Of a DNA stretch of 64,000 nucleotides, positions 9,125 to 16,697 are shown in pieces. Each line of letters opens with the position of its first letter. Position 1 is the first letter of the stretch. The position numbers and the translations under genes are program-made. This DNA comes from Marinilongibacter aquaticus (GTDB taxonomy: Bacteria > Bacteroidota > Bacteroidia > Cytophagales > Spirosomataceae): the NCBI RefSeq assembly GCF_020149935.1, contig NZ_CP083757.1, forward strand, positions 1,240,001 through 1,304,000. The letters run 5' to 3'. The notes beneath the pieces are model-generated. The model searched no databases, was not told the DNA's origin, and worked only from the letters and a program-made list of their open reading frames with translations.

Positions 9125-10789
9125 AGCGATTTCGTTCTTATTCTCCACGATATGGGCAGAATTGATGAAATGTTCCAACAGGGCCTTGTATTCGGTTTGT
9201 GCTTCAAGTCGCTCTTCCTCAGTCCAATTCAGTTCTTTTTGAAAGATCGGGGCAATTCGTTCCATCGCCTTTTCTGCTCTCTCCCAATTCAAAATTTCCA
9301 GTCGTACACGCCGACTCAAGAAATCCCTGAATTTCATAACCATCTCAAAACGAATAGCATACACAACCTCTCCCATTAAATAAGGATACTCTCCAAGAAT
9401 TTTGGTCTTCCATTCTTCCTTTTCGGCACAGAGTTTCAATACTTGCGGGGCCATTCCACCGTAGGTTTCCACAAGGTGTGCCCGCGTATCTTCGGAAATA
9501 CCCCATTCTTCACCCAATAAGTTGACCTCTATTTCCGCACCTTTCAGGTTATCACCGCCATAAAGCAGTATATCGGCCGTTTGGCAAGTCTCTTGTTTTC
9601 CCAACAATTCACATACACGGTCTACGGCATCTTGAGCCATCACGCGGTAAGTTGTCCACTTGCCGCCCAAAAGACTGAGCAGGCCAGCTCTTTCTAAATA
9701 TTCAACTTCGTGGTCCCGCAAAAGACTTTTTGTTTCCTTTCTATTCGCTCGCTTTGGAGCCAAGAGCGGTCGAATACCCGCAAAACCCGCCTTTATTTCT
9801 GTTTTTTTAGGAATTTCTTGCAAAAAGGGTTCGAGTGTTTCCAAAAGGTATTCCACTTCTTCTTCTTCCAAAACGGGTTCTTCTTCCAAATTATGATAGG
9901 CGGTATCTGTCGTGCCCGCAATCACTTCGTTTTTCAAAGGCTTTACAAAAACTACACGTCCATCTTTTGTCTCTGGAATCAATAAGGCATCCTGACTTTT
10001 AACAAATTCGGTGGAAAAACTGATGTGTACTCCTTTTGCAGGCCGCATTCTCAATTCTTCCGATTGCTCAGCCATCAACCTTACGTGATCGGCATACGGC
10101 CCCGTACAGTTCAAAAACTGCTTCGCTTTTATTTCAAACTCCGTGTGCCCGAAAAGGTCTGTACAACGTGCCGAAACAATTTTGCCCTTTTCATTTTTAT
10201 TGAAATCCACCAATTCTACATAATTGGCCATTGCCGTGCCGTATTCGCCAGCCTTTTGCACCATAGCCAAGCAAAAGCGAGAATCATTGAAAGTACCGTC
10301 GTAATACAATACCGAACTGTGAATATTGGCAGCAATTCCAGGTATACGTTCGAGGGTATTTCTTTTACTCAACCAAGCGGGTTTGGGCAGCCCATCGTGT
10401 CGGGCAAAATGATTGTACATTTTAAGCCCTATAAAATAATAAAGGCCTTCCCACCACGAAAACACAGGCGTGATCAAAGCCAAAGGTTTGGCCAAATGTG
10501 GGGCATTTTTCAGGAGCGTTCGCCTTTCGTGCAAACCGTGCTTCACCTGTTTGAGTTGAGCCAAATCGAGTTTCTTGAAGGCCTGCTCCAAATAGCGTAC
10601 ACCCCCGTGAATCAACTTTGTAGAACGCGAAGAGGTTTCCGCACAAAAGTCATTTTTATCGATCAAAGCCACCTTCAACCCTCTTGAGGCTGCATCCAGA
10701 GCCACACCGGCACCGCTGGCTCCCGCACCGATGATGCACAGATCAAACTCTTCATTTGCCAAAAGTTGTAGGTTGTTCGTTCTGTTCAT
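9122..10789 (-). CDS. glpD: FAD-dependent glycerol-3-phosphate dehydrogenase
   Basis: The protein has 555 residues. It oxidises glycerol-3-phosphate to dihydroxyacetone phosphate at the membrane and passes electrons to quinone. The FAD-binding Rossmann motif GAGASGAGVA lies near residue 20, followed by DKNDFCAETSSRSTKLIHGGVRYLEQ, the family signature; LLGGKWTTYR lies near 390; and the C-terminal domain characteristic of GlpD/GlpA completes it. It is 16 bases downstream of galK, which suggests co-transcription. Pairing with galactokinase is unusual; both feed C3 or C6 sugar phosphates into glycolysis. Confidence 0.95.
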   Translation of the reverse strand: MNRTNNLQLLANEEFDLCIIGAGASGAGVALDAASRGLKVALIDKNDFCAETSSRSTKLIHGGVRYLEQAFKKLDLAQLKQVKHGLHERRTLLKNAPHLAKPLALITPVFSWWEGLYYFIGLKMYNHFARHDGLPKPAWLSKRNTLERIPGIAANIHSSVLYYDGTFNDSRFCLAMVQKAGEYGTAMANYVELVDFNKNEKGKIVSARCTDLFGHTEFEIKAKQFLNCTGPYADHVRLMAEQSEELRMRPAKGVHISFSTEFVKSQDALLIPETKDGRVVFVKPLKNEVIAGTTDTAYHNLEEEPVLEEEEVEYLLETLEPFLQEIPKKTEIKAGFAGIRPLLAPKRANRKETKSLLRDHEVEYLERAGLLSLLGGKWTTYRVMAQDAVDRVCELLGKQETCQTADILLYGGDNLKGAEIEVNLLGEEWGISEDTRAHLVETYGGMAPQVLKLCAEKEEWKTKILGEYPYLMGEVVYAIRFEMVMKFRDFLSRRVRLEILNWERAEKAMERIAPIFQKELNWTEEERLEAQTEYKALLEHFINSAHIVENKNEIA

Positions 10790-10805
10790 TGTATTTGCCT
10801 ATCGA

Positions 10806-11969
10806 CTATTTTAATTCCTCTATCTTGCAGCCATCGGATATCTCCACCACAAAATGCTCTGGCTCGAAACCGTATTTGTTTTTGTACGCCTTTGTGGTTT
10901 CTGCAATTGTGTTCTCCACCACTCTTTCATCCAATAGATTCAATGTGCAGCCGCCAAAACCGCCACCCATCATGCGGGCACCAAATACCCCTTCTTTCCC
11001 TCTCACCAACTCTACCAAAGTATCCAATTCATCACAGCTTACTGCATATTGTTGACTTAGACCATCGTGCGTTTCAAACATCAATTGCCCGAAAGACTCC
11101 AAATCATTATTCTGCAATGCTTTTGTTGCTTTCTTCATTCGCTCCGCCTCCGACACCACATATAAACAACGCTGATACACCACAGGCGGAAATTCGGCTT
11201 TGTGCTTTTCCAATTGCATCAGCTCCACATCACGCAGGCTTGCCACTTCAGGATAATGTGCTTTCAAAATCGACACACCCTCTTCGCACTCTGCACGTCT
11301 TTTATTGTATGCCGAATCGGCCAAACTGTGTTTTACACCCGAATTGAACAACAGGATCGATTTTCCTTTCAAATCTACTTCTAAATACTCATGCGACAAG
11401 GATTTGCAGTCCAATTTAATTAATCGATTGCGTTGCCCAAAAAGCGAGGCATACATATCCATAATTCCGCAATTCAATCCCGCAAATCGCTGCTCAGCTC
11501 CCTGAGCGATCAAAGCCAAATCGAGCAGAGAATAATCCAAATTGAACAGGGCATTGAGCAAGGTTCCCATCCCGCTTTCGATCGCTGCCGAAGAAGACAA
11601 GCCAGCCCCTAAGGGCACGTTGCCGCCAAAGGCGATATTCAGTCCGAAATCAAAATTTTTGCCTTGTTTCTGCATCTCGCTTACCACACCCAAAAGAAAG
11701 TTTGCCCAGCCCTTTTCGCTCGGCAAGATACTCTCGAAACACACTTCCAAATGGTCTTCAAGATCGACCGAATACAGATGCAACTGGCTATCGCTGCGTT
11801 TCGACACCGCGAAGTAGATGTTCTTGTTTATTGCCGCTGGCAACACAAAACCCTGGTTGTAATCGGTATGTTCGCCGATCATGTTTATACGGCCAGGAGC
11901 CTGCACAAAATATTGGGGAGAATGACCAAAGTAGGTCTTAAAAGCCAGTTGAATTTCAACAGATTTCAT
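10806..11969 (-). CDS. galK: Galactokinase
   Basis: The protein has 387 residues. It phosphorylates galactose at C1 in the Leloir pathway. All three GHMP-kinase motifs are visible: PGRINMIGEHTDYN (residues about 25-38, the galactokinase signature), the ATP-binding NVPLGAGLSSSAA, and MMGGGFGGCTLNL near the C-terminus. It starts with ATG at 11969. It is the first gene of a probable galK-glpD transcript and diverges from a LacI-type regulator gene. Its leader is about 180 bases long and holds two hairpins, one of them terminator-like. No galT or galE is nearby. Confidence 0.96.
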   Translation of the reverse strand: MKSVEIQLAFKTYFGHSPQYFVQAPGRINMIGEHTDYNQGFVLPAAINKNIYFAVSKRSDSQLHLYSVDLEDHLEVCFESILPSEKGWANFLLGVVSEMQKQGKNFDFGLNIAFGGNVPLGAGLSSSAAIESGMGTLLNALFNLDYSLLDLALIAQGAEQRFAGLNCGIMDMYASLFGQRNRLIKLDCKSLSHEYLEVDLKGKSILLFNSGVKHSLADSAYNKRRAECEEGVSILKAHYPEVASLRDVELMQLEKHKAEFPPVVYQRCLYVVSEAERMKKATKALQNNDLESFGQLMFETHDGLSQQYAVSCDELDTLVELVRGKEGVFGARMMGGGFGGCTLNLLDERVVENTIAETTKAYKNKYGFEPEHFVVEISDGCKIEELK

Positions 11970-12032
11970 TGCTTCTTGAATTTGCCTTCAATGTAGTTTT
12001 CACACAGGTAAAATATGGATTCCGAAGAAATA

Positions 12033-12063
12033 AAAACTGTGCCAACAAAATTGGCACAGTTTT
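12033..12063 (-). terminator. Terminator-like hairpin in the galK leader (possible attenuator)
   Basis: A perfect 13-bp stem (12033-12045 with 12051-12063) contains CTGTGCCAA/TTGGCACAG and closes a 5-base loop; its outer pairs form a U-rich 3' arm. It lies about 85-115 bases after the predicted galK transcription start and 64 bases before the galK ATG. It resembles a Rho-independent terminator but precedes the gene, so it may be an attenuator. It could also be a protein-binding palindrome. Confidence 0.6.
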
Positions 12064-12154
12064 TCACAATCTACCTAAATTTTAACCTTCTTTCTTTCGA
12101 TTCAACTGAAATCGAATAACATTCAATTGGTCGTAAATAAAAAGTTGGCCAGAT

Positions 12155-12185
12155 CAAAGGTAGACATTCGTATTCTGGCGATCAA
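12155..12185 (-). promoter_or_regulatory. Promoter of galK-glpD
   Basis: On the minus strand the sequence reads TTG, 20 bases, TACCTTTG. This is a full match to the Bacteroidota primary-sigma promoter (TTG at -33, TAnnTTTG at -7). Transcription should begin near 12148, giving a leader of about 180 bases. Confidence 0.68.
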
Positions 12186-12260
12186 TTAACTTTTTTTAAC
12201 ACAATGCCCCAAAGACTGGATAAATGACAAATATATCTGTTATATATACAAAAATAGGCT

Positions 12261-12276
12261 GTGCAAACATTTGCAC
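12261..12276. promoter_or_regulatory. Probable LacI-family operator
   Basis: The palindrome GTGCAAACATTTGCAC has 7-bp arms around a central CA. It closely resembles the E. coli PurR site ACGCAAACGTTTGCGT and other LacI-family operators of even symmetry. It lies just upstream of the regulator's own -7 element, over the expected -33 region, which suits autorepression. Confidence 0.6.
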
Positions 12277-12283
12277 TAATTTG

Positions 12284-12291
12284 TATTTTTG
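12284..12291 (+). promoter_or_regulatory. -7 promoter element of the LacI-type regulator gene
   Basis: TATTTTTG matches TAnnTTTG and predicts a start about 10 bases before the ATG at 12309. No TTG is seen at -33; the palindrome occupies that position. Confidence 0.5.
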
Positions 12292-12308
12292 CAGTAAATA
12301 TTATTGCC

Positions 12309-13313
12309 ATGCCCAGTAGGCCAACACTTTCAAGTATTGCCAAGAGTCTCCGCTTATCCATCAGCACGGTTTCGCGTGCCTTGGACGACCATCCGCGAAT
12401 CAGCCCAGAAACAAAGGCGAAAGTCATGGCCAAAGCCAAGGAAATGCATTTTGTGAAAAATCCGGCGGCGAGGCACCTCCGCAGCAACAAAACCCAAAAT
12501 ATTGGCGTCATTTTGCCCAACATCAAAGAAGAGTTTTTCTTTCAGGCTTTTTCGGGAATAGAAGATTTTTTCGAACCCATCGACTACCACTTGATGGTTA
12601 ATCAATCGCACGACAATTACGAAAGAGAACAAGAGATTGCCCGAAAAATGCTCGACAAAAGAATCGACGGTCTGTTGGTTTCGGTGGCCGTGAAAACCAA
12701 CCATTATGGGCATTTTAAAGCCTTTGAAAAATACGGTATTCCCATTGTTTTTTTCGATCGCGTACCCCGAAATTATCCTTGCAATAAAGTTTTCAATGAC
12801 AATGCTTTGGGAGCCACAAAACTCATTGAATTTCTTATCCAAATGGGCTTGAAAAGAATCGCCTTGATCAACGGACCGGGCAATTTGCATGTGGCCCATG
12901 AGCGTCTCAATGGCTTTCTTTCGGCAATGGTTAAACACAATTTACCGTCGGATAACCGCTATGTCAAAACCAGTAATTTGAGTTTGATCGAAACACAAAA
13001 CTGCATGCGGCAATTACTGGAGCTTGAAAATCGCCCGCAGGCCGTGATCACGTTCAATGATTACGTAGCTATGCACGCCATTACATTTTGCCGGCAGCGG
13101 GGCATCAAGGATATCTATTTCGTGAGTTTTGCCAATTTGGAAATCACCAAAATCATGGACAATCCGCCTATTGCTTCTATCGAGCAATTTCCCTATTCAT
13201 TGGGCCAAACGGCCGCTACACTCCTCTTTAAAAAAATGGAAGAACGCGATTGCAGCAATTATGAAACCTTTGAAATACCCACCGAAATAAAGATTTATTC
13301 GAGCAATTTATAA
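12309..13313 (+). CDS. LacI/GalR family transcriptional regulator
   Basis: I choose the ATG at 12309, giving 334 residues, because the helix-turn-helix must sit at the very N-terminus; a GTG 16 codons upstream lies inside the operator. The HTH is TLSSIAKSLRLSISTVSRALDDHPRISPETKAKV, followed by the hinge helix region (NPAARHLRSNKT). The remaining residues form a periplasmic-binding-like effector domain starting at IGVILPN. The family typically senses sugars or sugar phosphates. Its divergent position beside galK-glpD suggests that operon as a target, and the palindrome upstream suggests autoregulation; both are inferences. The last 19 bases overlap the 3' end of the convergent CRTAC1-type gene. 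Confidence 0.93.
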   Translation: MPSRPTLSSIAKSLRLSISTVSRALDDHPRISPETKAKVMAKAKEMHFVKNPAARHLRSNKTQNIGVILPNIKEEFFFQAFSGIEDFFEPIDYHLMVNQSHDNYEREQEIARKMLDKRIDGLLVSVAVKTNHYGHFKAFEKYGIPIVFFDRVPRNYPCNKVFNDNALGATKLIEFLIQMGLKRIALINGPGNLHVAHERLNGFLSAMVKHNLPSDNRYVKTSNLSLIETQNCMRQLLELENRPQAVITFNDYVAMHAITFCRQRGIKDIYFVSFANLEITKIMDNPPIASIEQFPYSLGQTAATLLFKKMEERDCSNYETFEIPTEIKIYSSNL

Positions 13314-16300
13314 TGCAGCAATGCCGCTCCCGAACGGCCGATAAATAGATCATCGCCGATAGAAATCACGTCGCGTACATCACCCCAAATATTGAAGCCT
13401 GAACGACTTTGCTCTACGTAATGAAAACGCCCTTGACCTTGATTCTCGAACAATTGACCGTAATTGGCATCAAATTGGCCGAAACGCAATTTGGTTCGGC
13501 TGATGTTTCCCGCCATGAAAATATCTTTATCACCATCGCGATCGAAATCAACAAGTTGAAGTGCATAAACCGGAGCATATTGGGCTTCGGCAGGCAAAGG
13601 CACTTTTTTGAAAGAGCCCGACTTGTCCCCTAAAAACAGTGCCGTTTGCATAAAATCGGCCCGCAAATGCTTGGCCTTTTCCATTTCTTCATCCGACAGA
13701 ATATCAGAAATCTTAGCCTGAGCAAACTGTTCAAAAGACTTAAACTTCGCTTTGTATCGCGGCATTTGAGCAAAAAGTTCATCACGCGTAAGATAAGGAT
13801 AGCTTTGCCCCTGAATATAGAAAGTCAAAATCGGATCCGTTTGCCCATTGCCATCAAAATCGCCATAAAACAAGTCCACGGGTTCCTTTTCGGTAGCCAC
13901 AAACTGCGTATTCAAACCCATGTTTCCCGCAAGAATATCCAAAATACCGTCACCATCTATGTCCTCAATTTCGAGGCAATTCCACCAACCGGAGTAATTT
14001 CTTGAAAAGAATTTATCCGTGGCAATTTTCCATTGTTCTTCGTTCTTTTCGAAGACCGTAATCGGTAAAAACTCGCCAACAAGCACCAATTCCATTTGTT
14101 GGTCGGCGTTCAAATCCGCCCATTTCGCATCGGTGACCATACCCAAATAACCGAGTTCGGGAGCGATGTCTAAGGTCTTGTCCTGAAAATTGCCTTGTGC
14201 ATCCTGAATCAATAGATACGATCTTGGCGATTCGGGATATTTACCGGGCACGGTTCGCCCACCAACAAAAATATCCATGCGTCCATCGCCGTTTATATCC
14301 GCAAAAGCAGCTACCGCACTGGCGGTTTGCATTTCTGGCAACACCTTGTTTTTACTGAAATTGCCCAAACCGTCATTGAAATAAAGACGATCTTGTAAAC
14401 GAGTATCGTGAGCGGAAAAATCGTGGTATCCTCCACTGCATACATACAAATCGAGGTCGCCGTCTTTATCGATGTCGACAAACTGGGCGAACACATCCGA
14501 CGAAGCCTTGTCCATTGAAAAATACGGATTTTCCTTTGGTACAAAACGACCAGACGCCTGTTGCATATAAAGTACGGACGCCTGATCCGCATCGCCACCG
14601 ACAAAAATATCTTCCAAACCGTCGCCATTCACATCGCCCGAGGCCAAACTCGGAGCTTCGAATGACAGCTCATTGTTGAGCAAAAGCTGCCGATCAAAAT
14701 CTCTTTTCTCTCTATTTTTTCCGCTAAAATCTATCCCGGCAGCCACCTCTTTGTAAATCGGTTTCTCCTTCGCCTCCATTTCTCGCGGTGCATCGAAAGC
14801 CTCCTCATAATTCAAAGTAAGATTCCTGTTGGCCTCGACATCGGTCAGCAACTGAAATTTGCCATCTGGCCACCATACTTCCAAGGTGTCTACGCGTTCA
14901 ATTTCACCCAAACCAAAATGCAGATTCTTCGAAACTGTGGACAAATAGCCACGCATCGGTTGTTGATCGACCAATTGTATCTGCCCTTGGTGCTTTAGAA
15001 CCACTTTCGCACCCAAAGCATCTGCATTCTTTTTGGGACCTTTAAGCTTTATTTTCAGATAATTGCCCTTGGCTTCGTTTCGGTAAACAAAAGCCGCTTG
15101 ATTAATATTGTTAACCACCAAATCCAAATCTCCGTCATTGTCCAAGTCGGCATAGGCTGCTCCATTGCTGTTTGCCGTTTGTGAAAAACCCCAGGTTTCG
15201 GTTCTGTTTGCAAAACCCTCGCCAGAACGGTTCACATACATATAATTCATTAATTCGGTCGAAGGCATGCTCTTGATAATTTCCAAGACGTCTTGCCTTT
15301 GCAACCGCCCCCGCTGTTCCACAAAATCGCTCATGTATTTTATGAAATCTTGATTGGTAAAGTCTTTGAAATACCCGTTGGTTATGTACAGATCTTTCCA
15401 GCCGTCGTTGTCGTAATCGGCCAAAAGAGCTGCCCAACTCCAATCGGTGTTCGATACGCCAAATTGTTGCCCAACTTCACTGAATGTGTTGTTCCCGTTG
15501 TTCAAATGCAGCATATTCCGCATGTACTGGTAATAAAAGCCGCTACGAACATGCAAGTCGAATTTCTCGTAGCTGTCGGGCGAAACCAAAAGCTTTTGCC
15601 TCAAATTATCTTCTGGCAACATATCGAGCGTATATATATCCGATTGGCCGTCGTTGTTGATATCCGCCACTGCACTGCCCATCGAAGAGGCCGAAATGTG
15701 CCCCAAATGTGTGCTCAATTCGTTGCGAAAGTGACCATTCTTTTGGTTTATATACAAATAATCGGGCACGGCATAATCGTTCGAAACGTAGAAATCAGGC
15801 CAACCGTCATTGTTCAAATCGGCTACGGCCAAGCCCAAACCGTAACTCAAAGGCGAACTGTTTATGCCCGCTTTTTCGGTTTCATCCGTGAATTTGCCAT
15901 CGTGCTGTGCAAAATAACGCAAACCCATTTCTTCGCTGTCTTCGGCCAAGAGTTCCTGGGTGCCCTTTTCATCTAAAATGGGGAGATTTTTTGGGTTGTG
16001 ATTCAATAGCAGCATGTCCAAATCGCCATCGCGATCGGCGTCGAGAAAGAAAGCTTGGTTGCTAAATGCCGTACTGGCGAGACCATAGGCCGTGGCCTCG
16101 TCCACAAAATGCGGTACACCGTTGCTGTCCGGTCCTTTGTTTATAAAAAGTTGATTGACCCGCTTGGCTGCGGGCATAGCCCCAGAATAGCAGAGGTAAA
16201 TATCCTGAAAGCCATCGGCATTGACATCCACCACCGAAACGCCTGTTTTCCAAGGCCCCGGTCGGCCACCTGCACCAGACGGAATTGTGATGTCGTTGAA

Positions 16301-16627
16301 CTGAAAATTTCCATTGTTGAGGTACAGTTTATTGTCGCCCATATTCGAGGTAAAATACAGGTCTTCCAATCCGTCGTTGTTGAAATCTGCCGTGGCTACA
16401 CCCCCACCATTGTAGAAATACTCGTACATCAAGATGTTGGTGTTGGGCCCTTGAGTCAACGTATTCTGAAAATTTATATGCGTTTGGCTCGGCGTCAATA
16501 AGGTGAAAAGCCGAGGTCCGTCCTCTTGCGACTCCTGCTTTGAATCATCTAGAGATTGGCAGCCGACCAAGCCCAATACAAAAAGGCCTAAGCCCGAAAA
16601 AATACGAAGAAAATAATTGTTTTTCAT
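13295..16627 (-). CDS. CRTAC1-type VCBS/FG-GAP repeat lipoprotein with ASPIC/UnbV domain
   Basis: The protein has 1110 residues and a lipoprotein signal ending in LGLVGC. I count fourteen calcium-loop repeats of the type DxNxDGxxD, for example DFNNDGLED, DVNADGFQD, DADRDGDLD, DLNNDGWPD and DFDRDGDKD. One copy, DLNADQQME, is degenerate and another, DFDGNGQTD, is altered. They form two beta-propeller-like halves. Between the halves, around residues 530-610, is the ASPIC/UnbV domain (YLKIKLKG...GAKVVL...LHFGLG). Such proteins are common beside SusC/SusD genes in Bacteroidota; their biochemical role is not established, though surface binding of glycan or protein is plausible. It follows susD by 71 bases, with a terminator between them. 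Confidence 0.9.
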   Translation of the reverse strand: MKNNYFLRIFSGLGLFVLGLVGCQSLDDSKQESQEDGPRLFTLLTPSQTHINFQNTLTQGPNTNILMYEYFYNGGGVATADFNNDGLEDLYFTSNMGDNKLYLNNGNFQFNDITIPSGAGGRPGPWKTGVSVVDVNADGFQDIYLCYSGAMPAAKRVNQLFINKGPDSNGVPHFVDEATAYGLASTAFSNQAFFLDADRDGDLDMLLLNHNPKNLPILDEKGTQELLAEDSEEMGLRYFAQHDGKFTDETEKAGINSSPLSYGLGLAVADLNNDGWPDFYVSNDYAVPDYLYINQKNGHFRNELSTHLGHISASSMGSAVADINNDGQSDIYTLDMLPEDNLRQKLLVSPDSYEKFDLHVRSGFYYQYMRNMLHLNNGNNTFSEVGQQFGVSNTDWSWAALLADYDNDGWKDLYITNGYFKDFTNQDFIKYMSDFVEQRGRLQRQDVLEIIKSMPSTELMNYMYVNRSGEGFANRTETWGFSQTANSNGAAYADLDNDGDLDLVVNNINQAAFVYRNEAKGNYLKIKLKGPKKNADALGAKVVLKHQGQIQLVDQQPMRGYLSTVSKNLHFGLGEIERVDTLEVWWPDGKFQLLTDVEANRNLTLNYEEAFDAPREMEAKEKPIYKEVAAGIDFSGKNREKRDFDRQLLLNNELSFEAPSLASGDVNGDGLEDIFVGGDADQASVLYMQQASGRFVPKENPYFSMDKASSDVFAQFVDIDKDGDLDLYVCSGGYHDFSAHDTRLQDRLYFNDGLGNFSKNKVLPEMQTASAVAAFADINGDGRMDIFVGGRTVPGKYPESPRSYLLIQDAQGNFQDKTLDIAPELGYLGMVTDAKWADLNADQQMELVLVGEFLPITVFEKNEEQWKIATDKFFSRNYSGWWNCLEIEDIDGDGILDILAGNMGLNTQFVATEKEPVDLFYGDFDGNGQTDPILTFYIQGQSYPYLTRDELFAQMPRYKAKFKSFEQFAQAKISDILSDEEMEKAKHLRADFMQTALFLGDKSGSFKKVPLPAEAQYAPVYALQLVDFDRDGDKDIFMAGNISRTKLRFGQFDANYGQLFENQGQGRFHYVEQSRSGFNIWGDVRDVISIGDDLFIGRSGAALLHYKLLE

Positions 16628-16643
16628 AGAGCCATAAAAATAG

Positions 16644-16674
16644 AAAAATCTATCCCGATTCGGGATAGATTTTT
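16644..16674 (-). terminator. Intrinsic terminator after susD
   Basis: A perfect 13-bp stem (16644-16656 with 16662-16674) has a GATTC loop, and its 3' arm ends in five T on the minus strand. It lies 24 bases after the susD stop and 17 bases before the CRTAC1-type start, for which I see no separate promoter. Partial read-through is therefore the likely way that gene is expressed. Confidence 0.8.
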
Positions 16675-16697
16675 CATCACCAAATTAAAACTAAAGG

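Larger units (their letters stand above)
11970..12308. other. Divergent control region of galK and the LacI-type regulator gene
   Basis: This 339-base non-coding region carries, from left to right, the galK leader with a strong hairpin (12033-12063), a weaker hairpin (12096-12116: a 7-bp perfect stem with a 7-base loop), the galK promoter (12155-12185), and a PurR/LacI-like palindrome with the regulator's -7 element (12261-12291). The galK leader contains a 6-codon ORF starting near 12122 on the minus strand, whose significance is unclear. Confidence 0.6.

Noticed and set aside
12051-12067. Resemblance of TTGGCACAGTTTTTCAC to a sigma-54 (-24/-12) promoter
   Set aside because: The -24 GG is present but the -12 GC is absent, and the sequence is explained by the hairpin arm.
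15135-15443. Many open frames of 60-230 codons opposite the CRTAC1, infB and SusC genes
   Set aside because: They lie antisense to or out of frame with clear genes, have low-complexity or implausible compositions, and lack family motifs. They are shadows of the coding strand.
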